Source: Paulinella micropora (taxonomy: Eukaryota; Cercozoa; Imbricatea; Euglyphida). From it: a DNA stretch of 64,000 bases. The stretch covers positions 618,822-682,821 of the forward strand of contig BJOX01000228.1 of NCBI GenBank assembly GCA_009731375.1, read 5' to 3'. Under the pieces are notes generated by a model that did not search any database, was not told where the DNA came from, and saw nothing but the letters and a program-made list of their open reading frames with translations. Shown here piece by piece: positions 30,308 through 41,059 of the stretch. Position 1 is the stretch's first letter, and the number at the start of each line of letters is the position of its first letter. Both the position numbers and the translations under genes were made by a program.

Positions 30308-33300
30308 TTAATTAAGTTTAAAGCCGAGCGGGATACTGTCGTTATCGTTAATAAACTCACGGCCCGCCCATTTATTCTCATTAACTTGTTTTTTTATGTT
30401 TTGGTTGTGTATTATACTAAAATGCGGGACTTGTTGCTGTTTGCTGTTTCTGTTCATATGTATTTTTTTCATTTGGAAGTCCTTAACGTTTTTGACCGAC
30501 CCGCCTTTGTCCATCTTATCAAATATAGCGGGGTTAAGTTGCTTCGCCTCCAAGCCTTTACCCCTAAAGTGGAAGTATCTTTTAACGCCATTTACCACTT
30601 CAATATGAACTCCCTTCGCTATATGCTTTAAGTCGTTCTTGGTCATTCCTTCCGTAAAGGCGTCCTTCGTTGTAAATTCTAACATATACAATTTCGGAGC
30701 TATCCACGAGGCTCTTATAATTTTACATCCATCGCCTAAATCGTCTCCAATACCTCCTAATTTTTTATTCCCCATATTCTTTACATACTTGGCACATCTC
30801 GCGTGGATTTGTAAGCTGTCGGTATCGGTGTAATAGAAGTCGTCGGCAATGCTCCCATTCGGGTTAGCCTCCTTCATATACTTGTACATAATACGACGGC
30901 TGTATGCTAGTATGAATGCCCCGTAGTGTGTCGGCTTGGTTATGCTTTCTTCTAATATCACTGGATTACGAGGGAGGCCTGTTAAATACCATAAGTCCTT
31001 TCCATCCTTATCGACGAATTTTACTATGTCGGTTATTTGGTTGCGGTTCCAAAATTTCCAGTATTCGTCGTTAGTAGTTATATACGCTGTTTTTGAAGGA
31101 ATTGGCTTTTGTATCATCTTGCCGTATAGACTATTCATAAACAACTTGGCTAGCAAATATTGCGGGGTACCTTTCTCCGCGTCTTCCTTCGCCTTGAACA
31201 TATCGTCTATGTATTTGGCGAAAACTTGTTCTCCGCGGGCTGAGTAGTATCCTTTATGAATGCTTACCGTATAACCCTCGGCTACCATATCGATAATATC
31301 TACACTCGTCAGCCATTGGTCCTTCATATCCTCTAGCCGCCATTTAAGAGAACCCATGCGGTCTCGCTGTCCAATTCTGGAGTGTAGTATATTTTTTGGT
31401 GAGACGTAATCGAGGTTATAGATACCGAGTGGAAGGTTTCGCGGGTCGAACGGTCCGATCGTTTCTATTATGTCGCCAACCATAAACTCGTTTAACATCG
31501 CGGTTGGATACAACGAAACCACATCGGCATCCACGAGATAATCGTCTATGTCGTCAAATGTGGTCTGCTTTTGAAGGTATCGTTCGTACTGAGCTGAAAT
31601 GAACCGCCTCTTAGACGGGTAAGTCCTTCCGCCGATAATCGCTTTTCTAAAGGCTAACTCTTCCTTTATCTTTGGAAGTCTTACCTCGTGTTTTTTGTGT
31701 ATGTATTTTTTCCATATATTGAAAGCCAGGCTGGAAGTTGAGAAATATGATGAAATATTGACTTTATGTGTGGCGTAGATAGCAGTGTTTATTTTGTCGT
31801 ATAACTCCTTCAAACCCATAACATCGTTTTTCAAATAGTCTAAGCACTCTTGCCTCGTCTTGGCGTCCATATCCTCCCATCTGCCGGCTTTCGTATCGTG
31901 GTCGAAGTCTCCCATTCATAACGTCGCAGCCCATACTTTCAAGGTTAGCTTTTAGACTTCCCTGAGTGTGCTTACACATATCCCACATCTAATCATTTTC
32001 AAACTCTAAACTAATGATAGAGCCGTTATTAATTTTTGACTCTTTAATCTTAATACCTCTTCTTATTAATTCTTGGTGTATGAAGTAGTGGTCGAAGTTC
32101 GCCCCGTTGAAAGCATCAACATACAGAATTGGTTGTTCGTCCTTTTTCTTATTTCTGCTTCGTTTGAGTGGTTTTACCCACCCCTCCTTTATCTTCTTAC
32201 CTCGTTCGATGAGAAGGTCGACGAATTTACTTATACAATCTTCGCCGGCTATGTATTGAAAGCCTTCGCCGCCTTGTGTGTATCCGACTATGTAGCAATC
32301 GTGGATGTCGAAGCCGTCCGCTATTTCTTTATTCCTCCAAGTTTCCAAGTCGTAATGAATTATGCTGTCGTTGTTGATGTGGTCTTCAGGGTAGAAGTCG
32401 GTCAGTAAGCATCTTTTACCATTCTTTTTTAACCGGCTATCTACGAAGTGCTTTCTGTTAAGGTCGCATGTGTGCTTATTAAGATAAACTCGCAGGCAGT
32501 CCTCACATTTCTTCTTAAACTGTTTTTCTAGTCCATAATAGTGGTTATTTTCTAGAAAGATTAGTTTGTCCGTCTCTTCGCAGTCATTACTCGTTCGTAT
32601 GACGTCCTTTGTTATCGCATTTGTTAATTCGTACGTTTTACCTTCTTTTATGTACTTGTTTAAGATTTCGACTGCGATGGAAAACGGTATCGGAGAGTTT
32701 GGCGGGAGGTTGAATTCTGCTCCGACAATATTACATTGGTTCTTGTTAATCGGATGAATGTTGAGTATATCCTTACACAGGAAGAATAAGCAGTTATTGT
32801 TTTTGCTTGGTGGTGATATCTTCCTTCCCTCTTCAACTTTTTCCCGCTTCTTCTTTTTTCCTTCATAGCATCCTCCGCCGTTCTCTTGAACAAATATTAT
32901 TTTAACATATTTGATATCTCTTTCGTATCCATTCTCGCCAGCTTCTATGTTGCTTATGTTGAATTCGTTAAGAGCATCCATAAACTTGGTGTCATATTCG
33001 CGGAGTAAGAAAGAGTTAAATGTTTGCTTTTTTAAATAGTGGTCGTATCTTTTGCCAGGTATGGTGCTGTATGTTATAGATACATGAACATCTGCATTAT
33101 TAGTCATACCTTGGCTCCTCGCATTTCTTATAGCTGGTATCAATACTTTCTCTTCAAGTCTGTCAGTATCGTAGAAACTTATATCAAGGTCCTTAAATTT
33201 GTAGGTTAGAGAGTTCAGACGATTACTTCTTATGATCTTATAATCGTATGCTTTAAATTCTCGTCGCTTCGCTTCCCTTGTCTTAGCCTCTCGGAGATCT

Positions 33301-33443
33301 GCTTTTGTATTGCTGCGGATGTTAGATAAAAGTTCCCGGCTGTTTCTTTTATCTTTCGTTTCAACCTTTCTAAGCTTAGCCTTAGCTTGAAGTAGCTCCA
33401 CGTGTGTTTTGTTTGGTCTTGGTGGTAGTTGTGGTTTGGACAT
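30308..33443 (-). CDS. Protein-primed-type family B DNA polymerase, broken by a stop and a frameshift
   Basis: N-terminal part 33,443-31,989: N-terminal domain, a C2HC-like zinc site (CEDCLRVYLNKHTC, about 313-326), Exo I DLET (365-368) and Exo II NGANFDHYF (446-454). The frame then meets TAG at 31,989-31,991, stays open beyond it, and shifts at GGG 31,911-31,913. C-terminal part (535 aa from 31,915): Exo III YLKND, motif A DVVSLYPTAM, motif B KLFMNSLYGK, motif C YYTDTDSLQI and KxY APKLYML. All polymerase and 3'-5' exonuclease residues are present. Size (about 1,045 aa) and motifs fit Maverick/virophage PolB. It would replicate the element from its termini. As read, it cannot be made as one chain. 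Confidence 0.93.
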
Positions 33444-33577
33444 TTTACAGTTATGTATATCTTAGGTAAGATACTTTTTCCAAAAATAATTAATTAATGT
33501 TTTTACCGTTATTATATGGCGCGTATGTCTTTAGATGAAAAATATTTTTACCGGGACCGAAAAAAAATTAAAGGGGC

Positions 33578-33775
33578 TTAAACCTGTATTTTACTCAGTC
33601 TATCTTCCAGCTCGTGTATCTTCCTTTTGTATTCCTCTAATTCTTGCTTTTGCTTTAATGCTTTTGCTTTTCTTTCCTCCTTCAGCCTTTCTTGGTGGCG
33701 GTAGTAGTATGCGAGAGCTTTCTCGTTATTTCTCTTTCGTCTTGCTTCTCCTTCGTACAGTTTTGGTCTTGGCAT
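33578..33775 (-). CDS. Small bZIP-like coiled-coil protein (65 aa)
   Basis: Basic N-terminus (MPRPKLYEGEARRKRNNEKA) followed by a heptad-containing helix (LKQKQELEEYKRKIHELEDR). It lies between PolB and the right terminal repeat, with promoter-like AATATATTAACTATAATATA upstream. It may be a DNA-binding regulator or terminal-repeat-binding factor; unproven. Confidence 0.6.
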   Translation of the reverse strand: MPRPKLYEGEARRKRNNEKALAYYYRHQERLKEERKAKALKQKQELEEYKRKIHELEDRLSKIQV

Positions 33776-33843
33776 CTTCTGTATTATATTATAGTTAATA
33801 TATTTTTATAAATGTAAAATAATTAATTAAATTATTCTCTCGG

Positions 33844-33975
33844 ATTTCTCTCTTTCGTCTATAGCTGTCTTTTTGTTTTCTTATGATGTTTTTATGATGA
33901 TTTGGGCTGAATAACCTTTTTAAGGCGGGGCATTTTCTGAAAAAAATGACCCCCTAAAAAAGGTACTTACCTTCT
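33844..33975 (-). repeat. Right terminal inverted repeat
   Basis: Reverse complement matches 13,696-13,824 almost perfectly. The extreme end is ACTTACCTTCT, three bases longer than the left end. Confidence 0.95.
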
Positions 33976-33980
33976 CAATA
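33976..33980. other. Right target-site duplication CAATA
   Basis: Second copy of the 5-bp duplication; the following ACAGC completes the second host tandem unit. Confidence 0.8.
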
Positions 33981-33985
33981 ACAGC

Positions 33986-34840
33986 AATTTCTTATTTTCC
34001 TAAAATAGTTTTAAACTCAGTGGGAAGTTTGTAATTTTTGCAAAAATTTACAGTTTTTTCAGTCTAAAATTTTCCACATTGTTGACAAGGTTTTGAAGCT
34101 TGCTTCAAAAAACAATTTTAGGCAACAAAAAAACATCTCAGATTTTGATAGATTTATTTTCCGATAAATAGGTCGAAACAAAATAAATAAGTCTTCAGTG
34201 GCTGCTGCCTCCGATCAGACTTATTTTGCTAATTATACTGTACTTCACTCTAAGATAAAGAAAAAGGTTATTATGACACTGATACAGAGAAGTGAACATG
34301 GTAAGGAGCAGCGTGTTATCTTTATGTTTGCGCACAGAGCAAGGCAACATCAGCAACTCCAAACTTGTGGTGGTGCAAACTACTTTTGTGGGTAATAAAT
34401 TCGATAGAGCTGACCCATAAAAGTACCTATGCGACTCGCCGGTAATAAAACATAGTGCGAGGATTGATGGATCAAGGGCACTAGACAGCAAGCTTACAGT
34501 AAGAATAAATAAATAAATAGGCTAACCCGTACCAGCCCGGGTTAAATCCTCATCCACAAATCCAGTTTCGACAAGTGAGACCTCAGACAACCACACGCAT
34601 ACCAAGTTGCATCAACGAATACACAAGAAGAGACGATTAATATTCTGAGAAGAAGGACTTTCTAGATGTTATAAACAGTTATCATGTTCACATTATTGAA
34701 CATGCATATCTTCGTTAGTATTTGTGACAGTGTTCCTCTATTTTTGGAAGCTAATGAGTACACGCCTATTTACTTCTCCCTGTACATTTTCCCTTGACTA
34801 GCTTTTGAATTTTTCCTTTTACAATGTCGGTTTCATAGAA
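33986..34840. other. Host intergenic DNA
   Basis: AT-rich unique sequence. Short frames are present but none has a domain, a good start context or splice signals. I see nothing that can be named. Confidence 0.6.
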
Positions 34841-36265
34841 GAAGAAAAAGAAGAATTTCTGAAGAAGAAGAAGAAGAAGAAAAAGAAGAAGAAGATGAAG
34901 AAGAGGAGGAGGAGTTGTAGGAGGAGAAGAAGAAGAAGAAAAAGAAGAAGAGGCAGGCCGGCAAGAAGAAGAAGAAGAAGAAGGAGGAGGAGGAGAAGAA
35001 GAAGAGGCAGGCCGGCAAAACGGGCCCAAATAGGGGCTGCCAACTCTATTTGTTCAATAAAGTTAACTATGAGAACTTGGGGGGGGGGNNNNNNNNNNNN
35101 NNNNNNNNNNNNNNNNNNNNNNNNNNNNNNNNNNNNNNNNNNNNNNNNNNNNNNNNNNNNNNNNNNNNNNNNNNNNNNNNNNNNNNNNNNNNNNNNNNNN
35201 NNNNNNNNNNNNNNNNNNNNNNNNNNNNNNNNNNNNNNNNNNNNNNNNNNNNNNNNNNNNNNNNNNNNNNNNNNNNNNNNGGGGGGGGTGTGAAAATTAA
35301 CTTTTAAAAGAAAGTTAAAGAAGTTAAAAGTTATAAAGTTGAAAGCGAAGAAGAAAATCCGGATAAGAAGATCAGAAGAAGCAGAAGCAGCAGCAGAAGA
35401 AGAAGAAGAAGAAGAAAGAAGAAGAAAGCAGAAGAAAGAAGAAGAAGGAAGAGGAAGGAGGAGGAGGAAGACGAAGAAGAAGAAGAAGAAAGAAGAAGAA
35501 GAAAAAGAAAAAGAAAGAAAGAAAGAAAGAAGAAAGAAGAAGAAAGAGAACAAAGAAGAAAGAACAAAGAAGAAGAAGTTCTGAAGAAGAAGAAGAAGAA
35601 GAAGCAAGAAGAACAAGAAGCAGAAGACGAAGAAGAAGAAGAACAAGAAGAAGAAGAACAAGAAGAAGAAGAAGAAGAAGAAACAAGAGAAACAAGAAGA
35701 AGAAGAAGAAGAGTAGCAGAAGGAGGAGGAGAACAAGGACTCATACCTTTGTACATATCCTGCTCCTCTTATTAACATTCTTTCTCCTCATATTTTCTGT
35801 TCCCCTTCATTTCTGTCCCCTTATCATATTTAGTTTCTTTTTAGTCTCCTATCTTAGTAATCCTCCTCCTCTATTTCTCCCCTCATATTTTCCTTCTTTC
35901 CTTCATTTCTGTCACCTTATTATTTCAGTCTCCTTTTCTCTGTTTCTAATCTTTTTATATCTCTCCCTGTATTGTCTCCCTTCATAGTTTCTTTTCTTCA
36001 TTTCTGATTTCTGTGCCCTTATCCTATTTAGCCTCTTTTCAGGAACTAGCTCTCTTCTCCCTGTGCAATTTTGCTGCCATAGAAGAAGAAGGAGAAGAAG
36101 AAGAAGACGAAGACGAAGAAGAGGAAGGAAGGAAGGAAGGAAGGAAAGAAAGGAAGAAAGAAAGAAAGAAAAAGAAAGAAGGAAGAAGAAAGAAGAAGAA
36201 AGAAGAAGAAAGAACGGAGGACGAAGAAACAAGAACGGAGAAAGAAGAAAGAAGAACGGAGAAAG
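34841..36265. repeat. GAA-rich arrays with an assembly gap
   Basis: Imperfect (GAA)n/(GAG)n DNA at 34,841-35,030 and 35,340-35,735, a G-run flanking a 192-base N gap (35,089-35,280), pyrimidine-rich unique DNA at 35,760-36,060, and another GAA/GGAA block at 36,079-36,265. Long frames of Lys/Glu/Arg or Phe/Leu/Ser here are repeat artefacts. Confidence 0.9.
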
Positions 36266-36550
36266 AATCCTCGCAGCTGTTTCCTTCAATCTCCTAATCC
36301 CATTATTCTACCTCTTTATCTTGTTATTGTACCCTTGCAGATGATATATTACGTTATGGGTACTTCTGTGGGGAACTTACCTGGATATCGCTACCAATCC
36401 GATGGCGATGACGTTGCTCTTGGGATCGACCTTGGAACAACTTATTCTGTGGTTGGAGTGTACTATGTCAGGGATCAAGATCTGATCGGCGAGATCGTCA
36501 CCAACCAGCAAGGGAACCGCCTTACACCCTCTGTCGTGTCCTTGGCAACC

Positions 36551-36602
36551 GATGGTGTCTTAGTGGGTGAGGCAGCGATGGTGTCTTAGTGGGTGAGGCA
36601 GC
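36551..36602 (+). repeat. 26-bp tandem duplication in the HSP70 frame
   Basis: Two exact adjacent copies of GATGGTGTCTTAGTGGGTGA plus GGCAGC. The 26-base length shifts the frame; removing one copy joins VLVGEAA to the downstream HSP70 frame. Confidence 0.95.
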
Positions 36603-37742
36603 GAACAACCATCGAGTTATAGCTCATAACGCGACAATCTATGCTGTCAAGCGAGTGTTGGGGAAGCAATTCAACGACATTACTGCAGAGCTTTAAAATT
36701 ATCCATTCGACACGTGCAGGTGTCGCCGCCAAGCTTCCGAGGGCCTGAGGGAGTCGCTACATCAAGTGTTGAAAGACGTGCCATTCTTCAAAAGCCTTAT
36801 GGACTGGTTTGAGCGTCGTGAACTCGATTCTAAATCGCCCAATATTGATGCGTTTGAAGGAAAAGTGTGCGTGAACTACCAGGGTAAAGAGTTTCCGGTT
36901 GAATTTGTGAGTGCGCTTGTCCTTCAGGATCTCAAAGCCACTGTGTCGGCTCGGCTCGGGGCGGACATCAAAAAGGCAGTAATAACTGTCCTGGCGTACT
37001 TTTCAGATGCTGTGATTTGGTTTGATTTGGTGAGATTTGGTTTGATTTGGTTTGTTTTGGTGAAATCAACTTTGATTGCAGGACAGATAGCAGGGCTTGA
37101 CGTCCTACGTTTGGTCAAAGCGCCCACTGCTGCAGCCATCTCTTATGCAATGAAATTGAAAAACTTCAAACAATCTGAGCGATTGCTCGTGTTCGATTTT
37201 GGAGGTGGAACCCTTGAAGTCAGCATCCTTGATTATGATGGCGGCCGCATTGAAGTCCAAGCTGTCAGTGGCGATTCAAACTTGGGTGGAGAGAATTTTG
37301 ATCAGGTCTTGACCGATCACTTAATGAAGCTTCTGAAGCAGCAACTGCAAGGCCAAGAGCTCAAGAAGCCGAAGCGAATCCGGGCACAATTGATCCAAGC
37401 GGCTGAGCGCGCAAAAAAGCAGTTATCCCACGTGACTGTGACCGATGTGGTTGTCGACGGGATCGTGAACGGTGAAGATTTTCATATCAGCCAGATTCGT
37501 AGCCATCGTCAGCGAAGTATTTGAAAAGATCAAGCCTGTTGTCCAAAACGCGCTTACACAAGCTGGTTGTGGTGTGAACGACATCAATCGCGTTTTACTA
37601 TTTGGTAGGTCTTCCCGGATACCAAAAGTGCAAGAAATTGTGAAAGACATGTTTGAACAAAAAGTTTACCTCATTCTGAACTTGGATGAAGCTGTTGCCG
37701 ACGGTGCCGCCATCTTGGCATTCAAGCTAAAGCCCTCTTTCA

Positions 37743-38003
37743 CTACGCGTGAAGGGCTGCTTGAGACCACTTGTCGTCGAACAACAGTTTCACTCCCCTC
37801 CTGACGGCGTCCTGCGCCTTCTCCAGGCGCACCATTGTGCCTTCGTGTTCCAGGTAAGGCCGCACCAGCAAAGCCCCACCCAGCGCCTCCTCGATCACCT
37901 CCTCGCACAGAAGTAGCAGCCGCCGCAGCAGCGCGCACGCGTTCTCATTGACAAGCAGCCCAAAGAGAGGCCTTGAAGGATGGGTCACTTCATCGCATGT
38001 CAC
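37743..38003 (-). other. GC-rich insert open on the opposite strand
   Basis: Between HSP70 segments ending AFKLKPSF and starting INLIDIAP lies a GC-rich block that is coding-like on the minus strand (CALLRRLLLLCEEVIEEALG; TMVRLEKAQDAVRRGVKLLF). Its base composition differs from its neighbours. It may be an inserted fragment of another gene or an antisense frame by chance. Confidence 0.35.
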
Positions 38004-39556
38004 GGATCAATTTGATTGACATCGCTCCGCACTCAATTTCCCTTGCGGTGCTGCAAGAGTGTCACAAATCTTTCACCATACCTGTAGTGTTTCGAGATTT
38101 TATAAGATCTCATCCAGATTTCGAACTACCCCTTTCGAAGTACCGACCTGGCGTCGACAGAAACATGGTCGCTGAGACGTTGGGCACAGACGAGAAGCCC
38201 AAGCTGTGCTGGAGCTCAGCCAATAGAGTTCTCACCCAAGATGTGCCCGAGTTCAGACCAGAGTCCGCCTCGTATATCGTGGCCGGCGCCGCGTCGCCAA
38301 GTACGTGAAGGAGGGCGCGACTGGGGGCGGACCTGTTCTGTTTCGTAGCACGTGGTGGTACATCAGCAAATCCATCAGCGCCGATGATGATACCCACGAC
38401 TGGTACCGAGTCAAATGCGTGAGGGTTTGTCTTCTACGTGTAACACACTGCCTCTTCGAGGATGGCAACCCGTGTGCTCGGCTAGGACAACCGTCAGGGA
38501 CAAAGAGAGCTTTGATCAATGGTATCGAGATGTGCTGGGAGTCAACCACAGAATGGACGGAAGCTTGACCTTAAGCTGGACCAGCGGGACCAAATTTTTG
38601 TTCTGCTCTAGACCGGAAGGATTCTTTCCACTAGACGAATGGCACGAGCTTGGTAATGAATGGGCTCGAGACGTGAAAGAAACCAAGTTGGGAAAGCATA
38701 AATTTTGGTTCACCGAATTTCACGGGTTTTCCCGGTACAAGGGCGGTGAAGATTTCAAATTCAGTGGTGATGACGACTTCTGGGTTTTCATCGGGGGGAC
38801 GCTGGCTATTGATCTGGGTGGCCTGCATGTCAAAGAATCTGCTTCGATCAACCTTGATGGATTTCGCTTGGCTGATGGTTCGAAGCTCATCCTCGGCCAA
38901 GAATATGCGCTCGCCATCTTTCATGCAGAACGTCATACAGACCAATCAAATTTTTGTATGGAGACAAATATGGATATCAACGGTCTCGCAGCCGCCGCGC
39001 CAATAAAATCCAGCTCTCATGGTGTGCCTTTTGTGGACCCGGCCCAGGTTCGCCCTAGCTGTAGGCTTGGCACAGACGTCCTCGTGCTGCGTGGGTCAAA
39101 AATCCCATTTTCCCTCCCAAAGCCTAGGAGATATACAACTGAAGATAACCAGGAAGTCATACATATCGTTGTCTACGAAGGTGAAAGCAGTGGCCCATTT
39201 CAGAACACAGTGCTAGGCGAATTCGGCCTCTTCAACATCCAGAAGGCTAAAGCGGGAGTCCCGCAGATCGATGTTGTGTTCTCCGTTGACGAGCATGGAA
39301 TGCTGCATTTATCAGCTACCGATGTGGCCTCGGCATCTCGAGCTTCTATCAAAATCCGTGGGTCGCAACAGCTCAGCCAGGATGATGTGCAGGCCTGGGC
39401 AATGCGTCTGCAGGCCACTACTAAGGAGGCTGGCGTGCAAGGCGCGGCTTCGGAAATATCGGAGCTGTAAACTGCAACGGATTGGTACTTTGTCTTCCTA
39501 TTCATCTCTACGAGTGGAAAGTTTTATTAAAAGAGTGATTGCGTATACGTATTAAA

Positions 39557-39733
39557 AAAAATTAGTAATGATAATAAAAATAATAATAATAAATTATTAT
39601 TAAATTCATCATAATCACATAATCACGTAATCACATAATCATAATCAAATAATTATGATAATAATAATAATAATAATAATAATCATAATAATAATAATAT
39701 AAATAATAATAATATAAATAATAAAAATAATAT

Positions 39734-39764
<31 letters not shown>

Positions 39765-39794
39765 GATGATGATGATAATAATAACAATAATAAC

Positions 39795-39849
<55 letters not shown>
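39557..39849. repeat. (AAT)n array
   Basis: AAT/ATAAT trinucleotide array that runs into the SINE at 39,850; the same AAT array continues on the other side at 40,068-40,102. Confidence 0.95.
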
Positions 39850-40067
39850 GTGCTTCTCTGTCAATGGCTGATGCAAATCTGCACATGCGCCTCCATCGTC
39901 TCACCCGNNNNNNNNNNNNNNNNNNNNNTTGACACTCCCGCAAGGGCAGTTCCAACACTTCCAGACGGACCGGTATGTTCAATGAAAATACTGGTGGCAC
40001 CGACGGAAATCGAACTGGCGACAGGGCCCAGATGGTAGAACTTGACCACTGGGCTATCACGGTGTCC
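39850..40067 (-). mobile_element. tRNA-derived SINE, copy 1 (with gap)
   Basis: On the minus strand the 73-base head (39,995-40,067) has a polymerase III box A (TGATAGCCCAGTGG) and box B (AGTTCGATTTCC), and 6 bp of acceptor-like pairing. The unrelated body is followed by an (ATT)n tail. A 21-base N gap (39,908-39,928) interrupts it. It matches the second copy at 58,262-58,527. Confidence 0.85.
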
Positions 40068-40070
40068 ATA

Positions 40071-40102
<32 letters not shown>

Positions 40103-40105
<3 letters not shown>

Positions 40106-40658
40106 CTGCCCAAGGACCTGTTCCACAACTGAGCAAAAAAAACCATAAACACCCACCCCATTGCATCCTCTCAGTCCGCAAAATTTCCCCCCGCAGTATA
40201 GTTTACTTTTTACCGTGAAGATTAAAGAACGGCGACAATCTAACCCACCAAACTATCCCATGCCACTTGAAAATGTAAACTTTGAAGAGCCTAACTTGGG
40301 ACGCGTGCAAGAGGACTGGGCGGCCGCAATAATCAGTGCGGAGGAACATATTTTGAAGCAAATTACATGTTCATAAGCTAATTGATGCTGTGAAAGTTGT
40401 GAGTTTTTAATTAAGGATTGATGACCGGCCTACTATTACTAAAATATGGAATGCAAATCTGATGTATCTTCATATGTTGATTTAATAACTTGTGACCTGG
40501 ACAGCACAAGTTTACTTTGTTTTTGACATAACTTGATCATATGACAGTTCAAACTGAGAAGTTCCGACAGTTGAAGTATTATAATATTAATAATAATTTA
40601 ATATTAATATATATATTAAGTGTTATTAACCGTACTCGCAAAAACATTTTAAAATGTA
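40103..40658. other. Host intergenic DNA
   Basis: No gene recognised; a 71-codon open stretch at 40,161-40,376 has no domain. Ends in AT-rich sequence (about 40,575-40,660). Confidence 0.5.
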
Positions 40659-40805
40659 TTAATGTTTAAGTTCCCAGACCCAGTGTTATCAATTGGTAAT
40701 TTTTGCTAAAATTTCACGCAAACCCTGCGCGGCTCAGACTGTTTCCAATTGGTATTACTGGGTACATTCAAGTGTCAAACTCAGCAATAGAATTTTAGTT
40801 AAGGG
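40659..40805. mobile_element. Left part of a foldback/MITE-like palindrome
   Basis: This segment is the inverse complement of about 50,775-50,895 (for example ACTGGGTACATTCAAGTGTC and TAATGTTTAAGTTCCC). It is separated from its partner by the nested retrotransposon, whose target duplication AGGG is at 40,802-40,805. Confidence 0.85.
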
Positions 40806-41059
40806 TGTAGGCATCACCACCCGGATAGCCGGTAAAAAGTATACTTTTTTTGTGTCAGGTGCATCTAGTTTCTTCCCATTATTTCAATATCGTTTGGCCT
40901 GATTTGACCTAATGCTATTTTAACCTTGGTCTGTTGCCGATTTCTTTTGTGCGGTTTCACTGAGCAAATATAACGAGATATCACTGAAGTTCTCCTTTGG
41001 TGATTTGTGTTTGGTTGTATTTCCGACTTTTTTACGAGCTATCTTCGGGGATTTTAACA
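40806..41059 (+). repeat. 5' LTR of the Gypsy element
   Basis: Starts TGTAGGCATCACC, ends GATTTTAACA. Followed at 41,061 by TGGAGTCACCAGCAC, which begins with the TGG expected of a tRNA primer-binding site; the tRNA cannot be named. Confidence 0.93.

Larger units (their letters stand above)
13696..33975. mobile_element. Integrated Polinton-like virus / virophage-type element, 20.3 kb
   Basis: Bounded by inverted terminal repeats of about 130 bp and a 5-bp target duplication. It carries a full Polinton-type gene set: retroviral-type integrase, protein-primed-type PolB, FtsK/HerA-like packaging ATPase, adenovirus-type cysteine protease, minor and major capsid proteins, plus fibre, lipase and accessory genes. 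Genes are densely packed on both strands, with convergent ends nearly touching (15,272/15,284; 29,076/29,068; 30,307/30,308). The capsid module order ATPase, protease, minor capsid, major capsid matches mavirus and Mavericks. The near-identical terminal repeats suggest a recent insertion, while frame breaks in the fibre, MCP, PolB, DUF3223 and membrane genes suggest either decay or base-calling error. Assignment to a named group needs an MCP phylogeny. Confidence 0.95.
36341..39470 (+). pseudogene. Degenerate HSP70-family gene with an inserted fibro-slime domain
   Basis: Starts after CCCTTGCAG (possible acceptor). HSP70 ATPase-domain motifs: LGIDLGTTYSVVGVYY, VFDFGGGTLEVSILDYDGG, DSNLGGENFDQ and VLLFGRSSRIPKVQEIVKDM. 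A linker piece INLIDIAPHSISLAV is followed, instead of the normal substrate-binding start, by a fibro-slime/PA14-like domain (38,080-38,960: FRDFIRSHPDFE, GVDRNM, FKFSGDDDFWVFIGGTLAID). HSP70 then resumes (GEFGLFNIQKAKAGVPQIDV) and ends at 39,470. Damage: a 26-bp tandem duplication at 36,551-36,602, a TAA at about 36,694, frame breaks near 37,485 and 38,280-38,470, and loss of the QRQAT segment at about 37,015-37,075. Some of this could be introns or base errors. Confidence 0.75.

Noticed and set aside
36966-37090. A normal GT-AG intron in the HSP70 gene
   Set aside because: The segment GTGATTTGG ... GATTGCAG could be an intron, but splicing it removes a conserved HSP70 segment (about eight residues) without replacing it, so a simple intron does not restore the protein.
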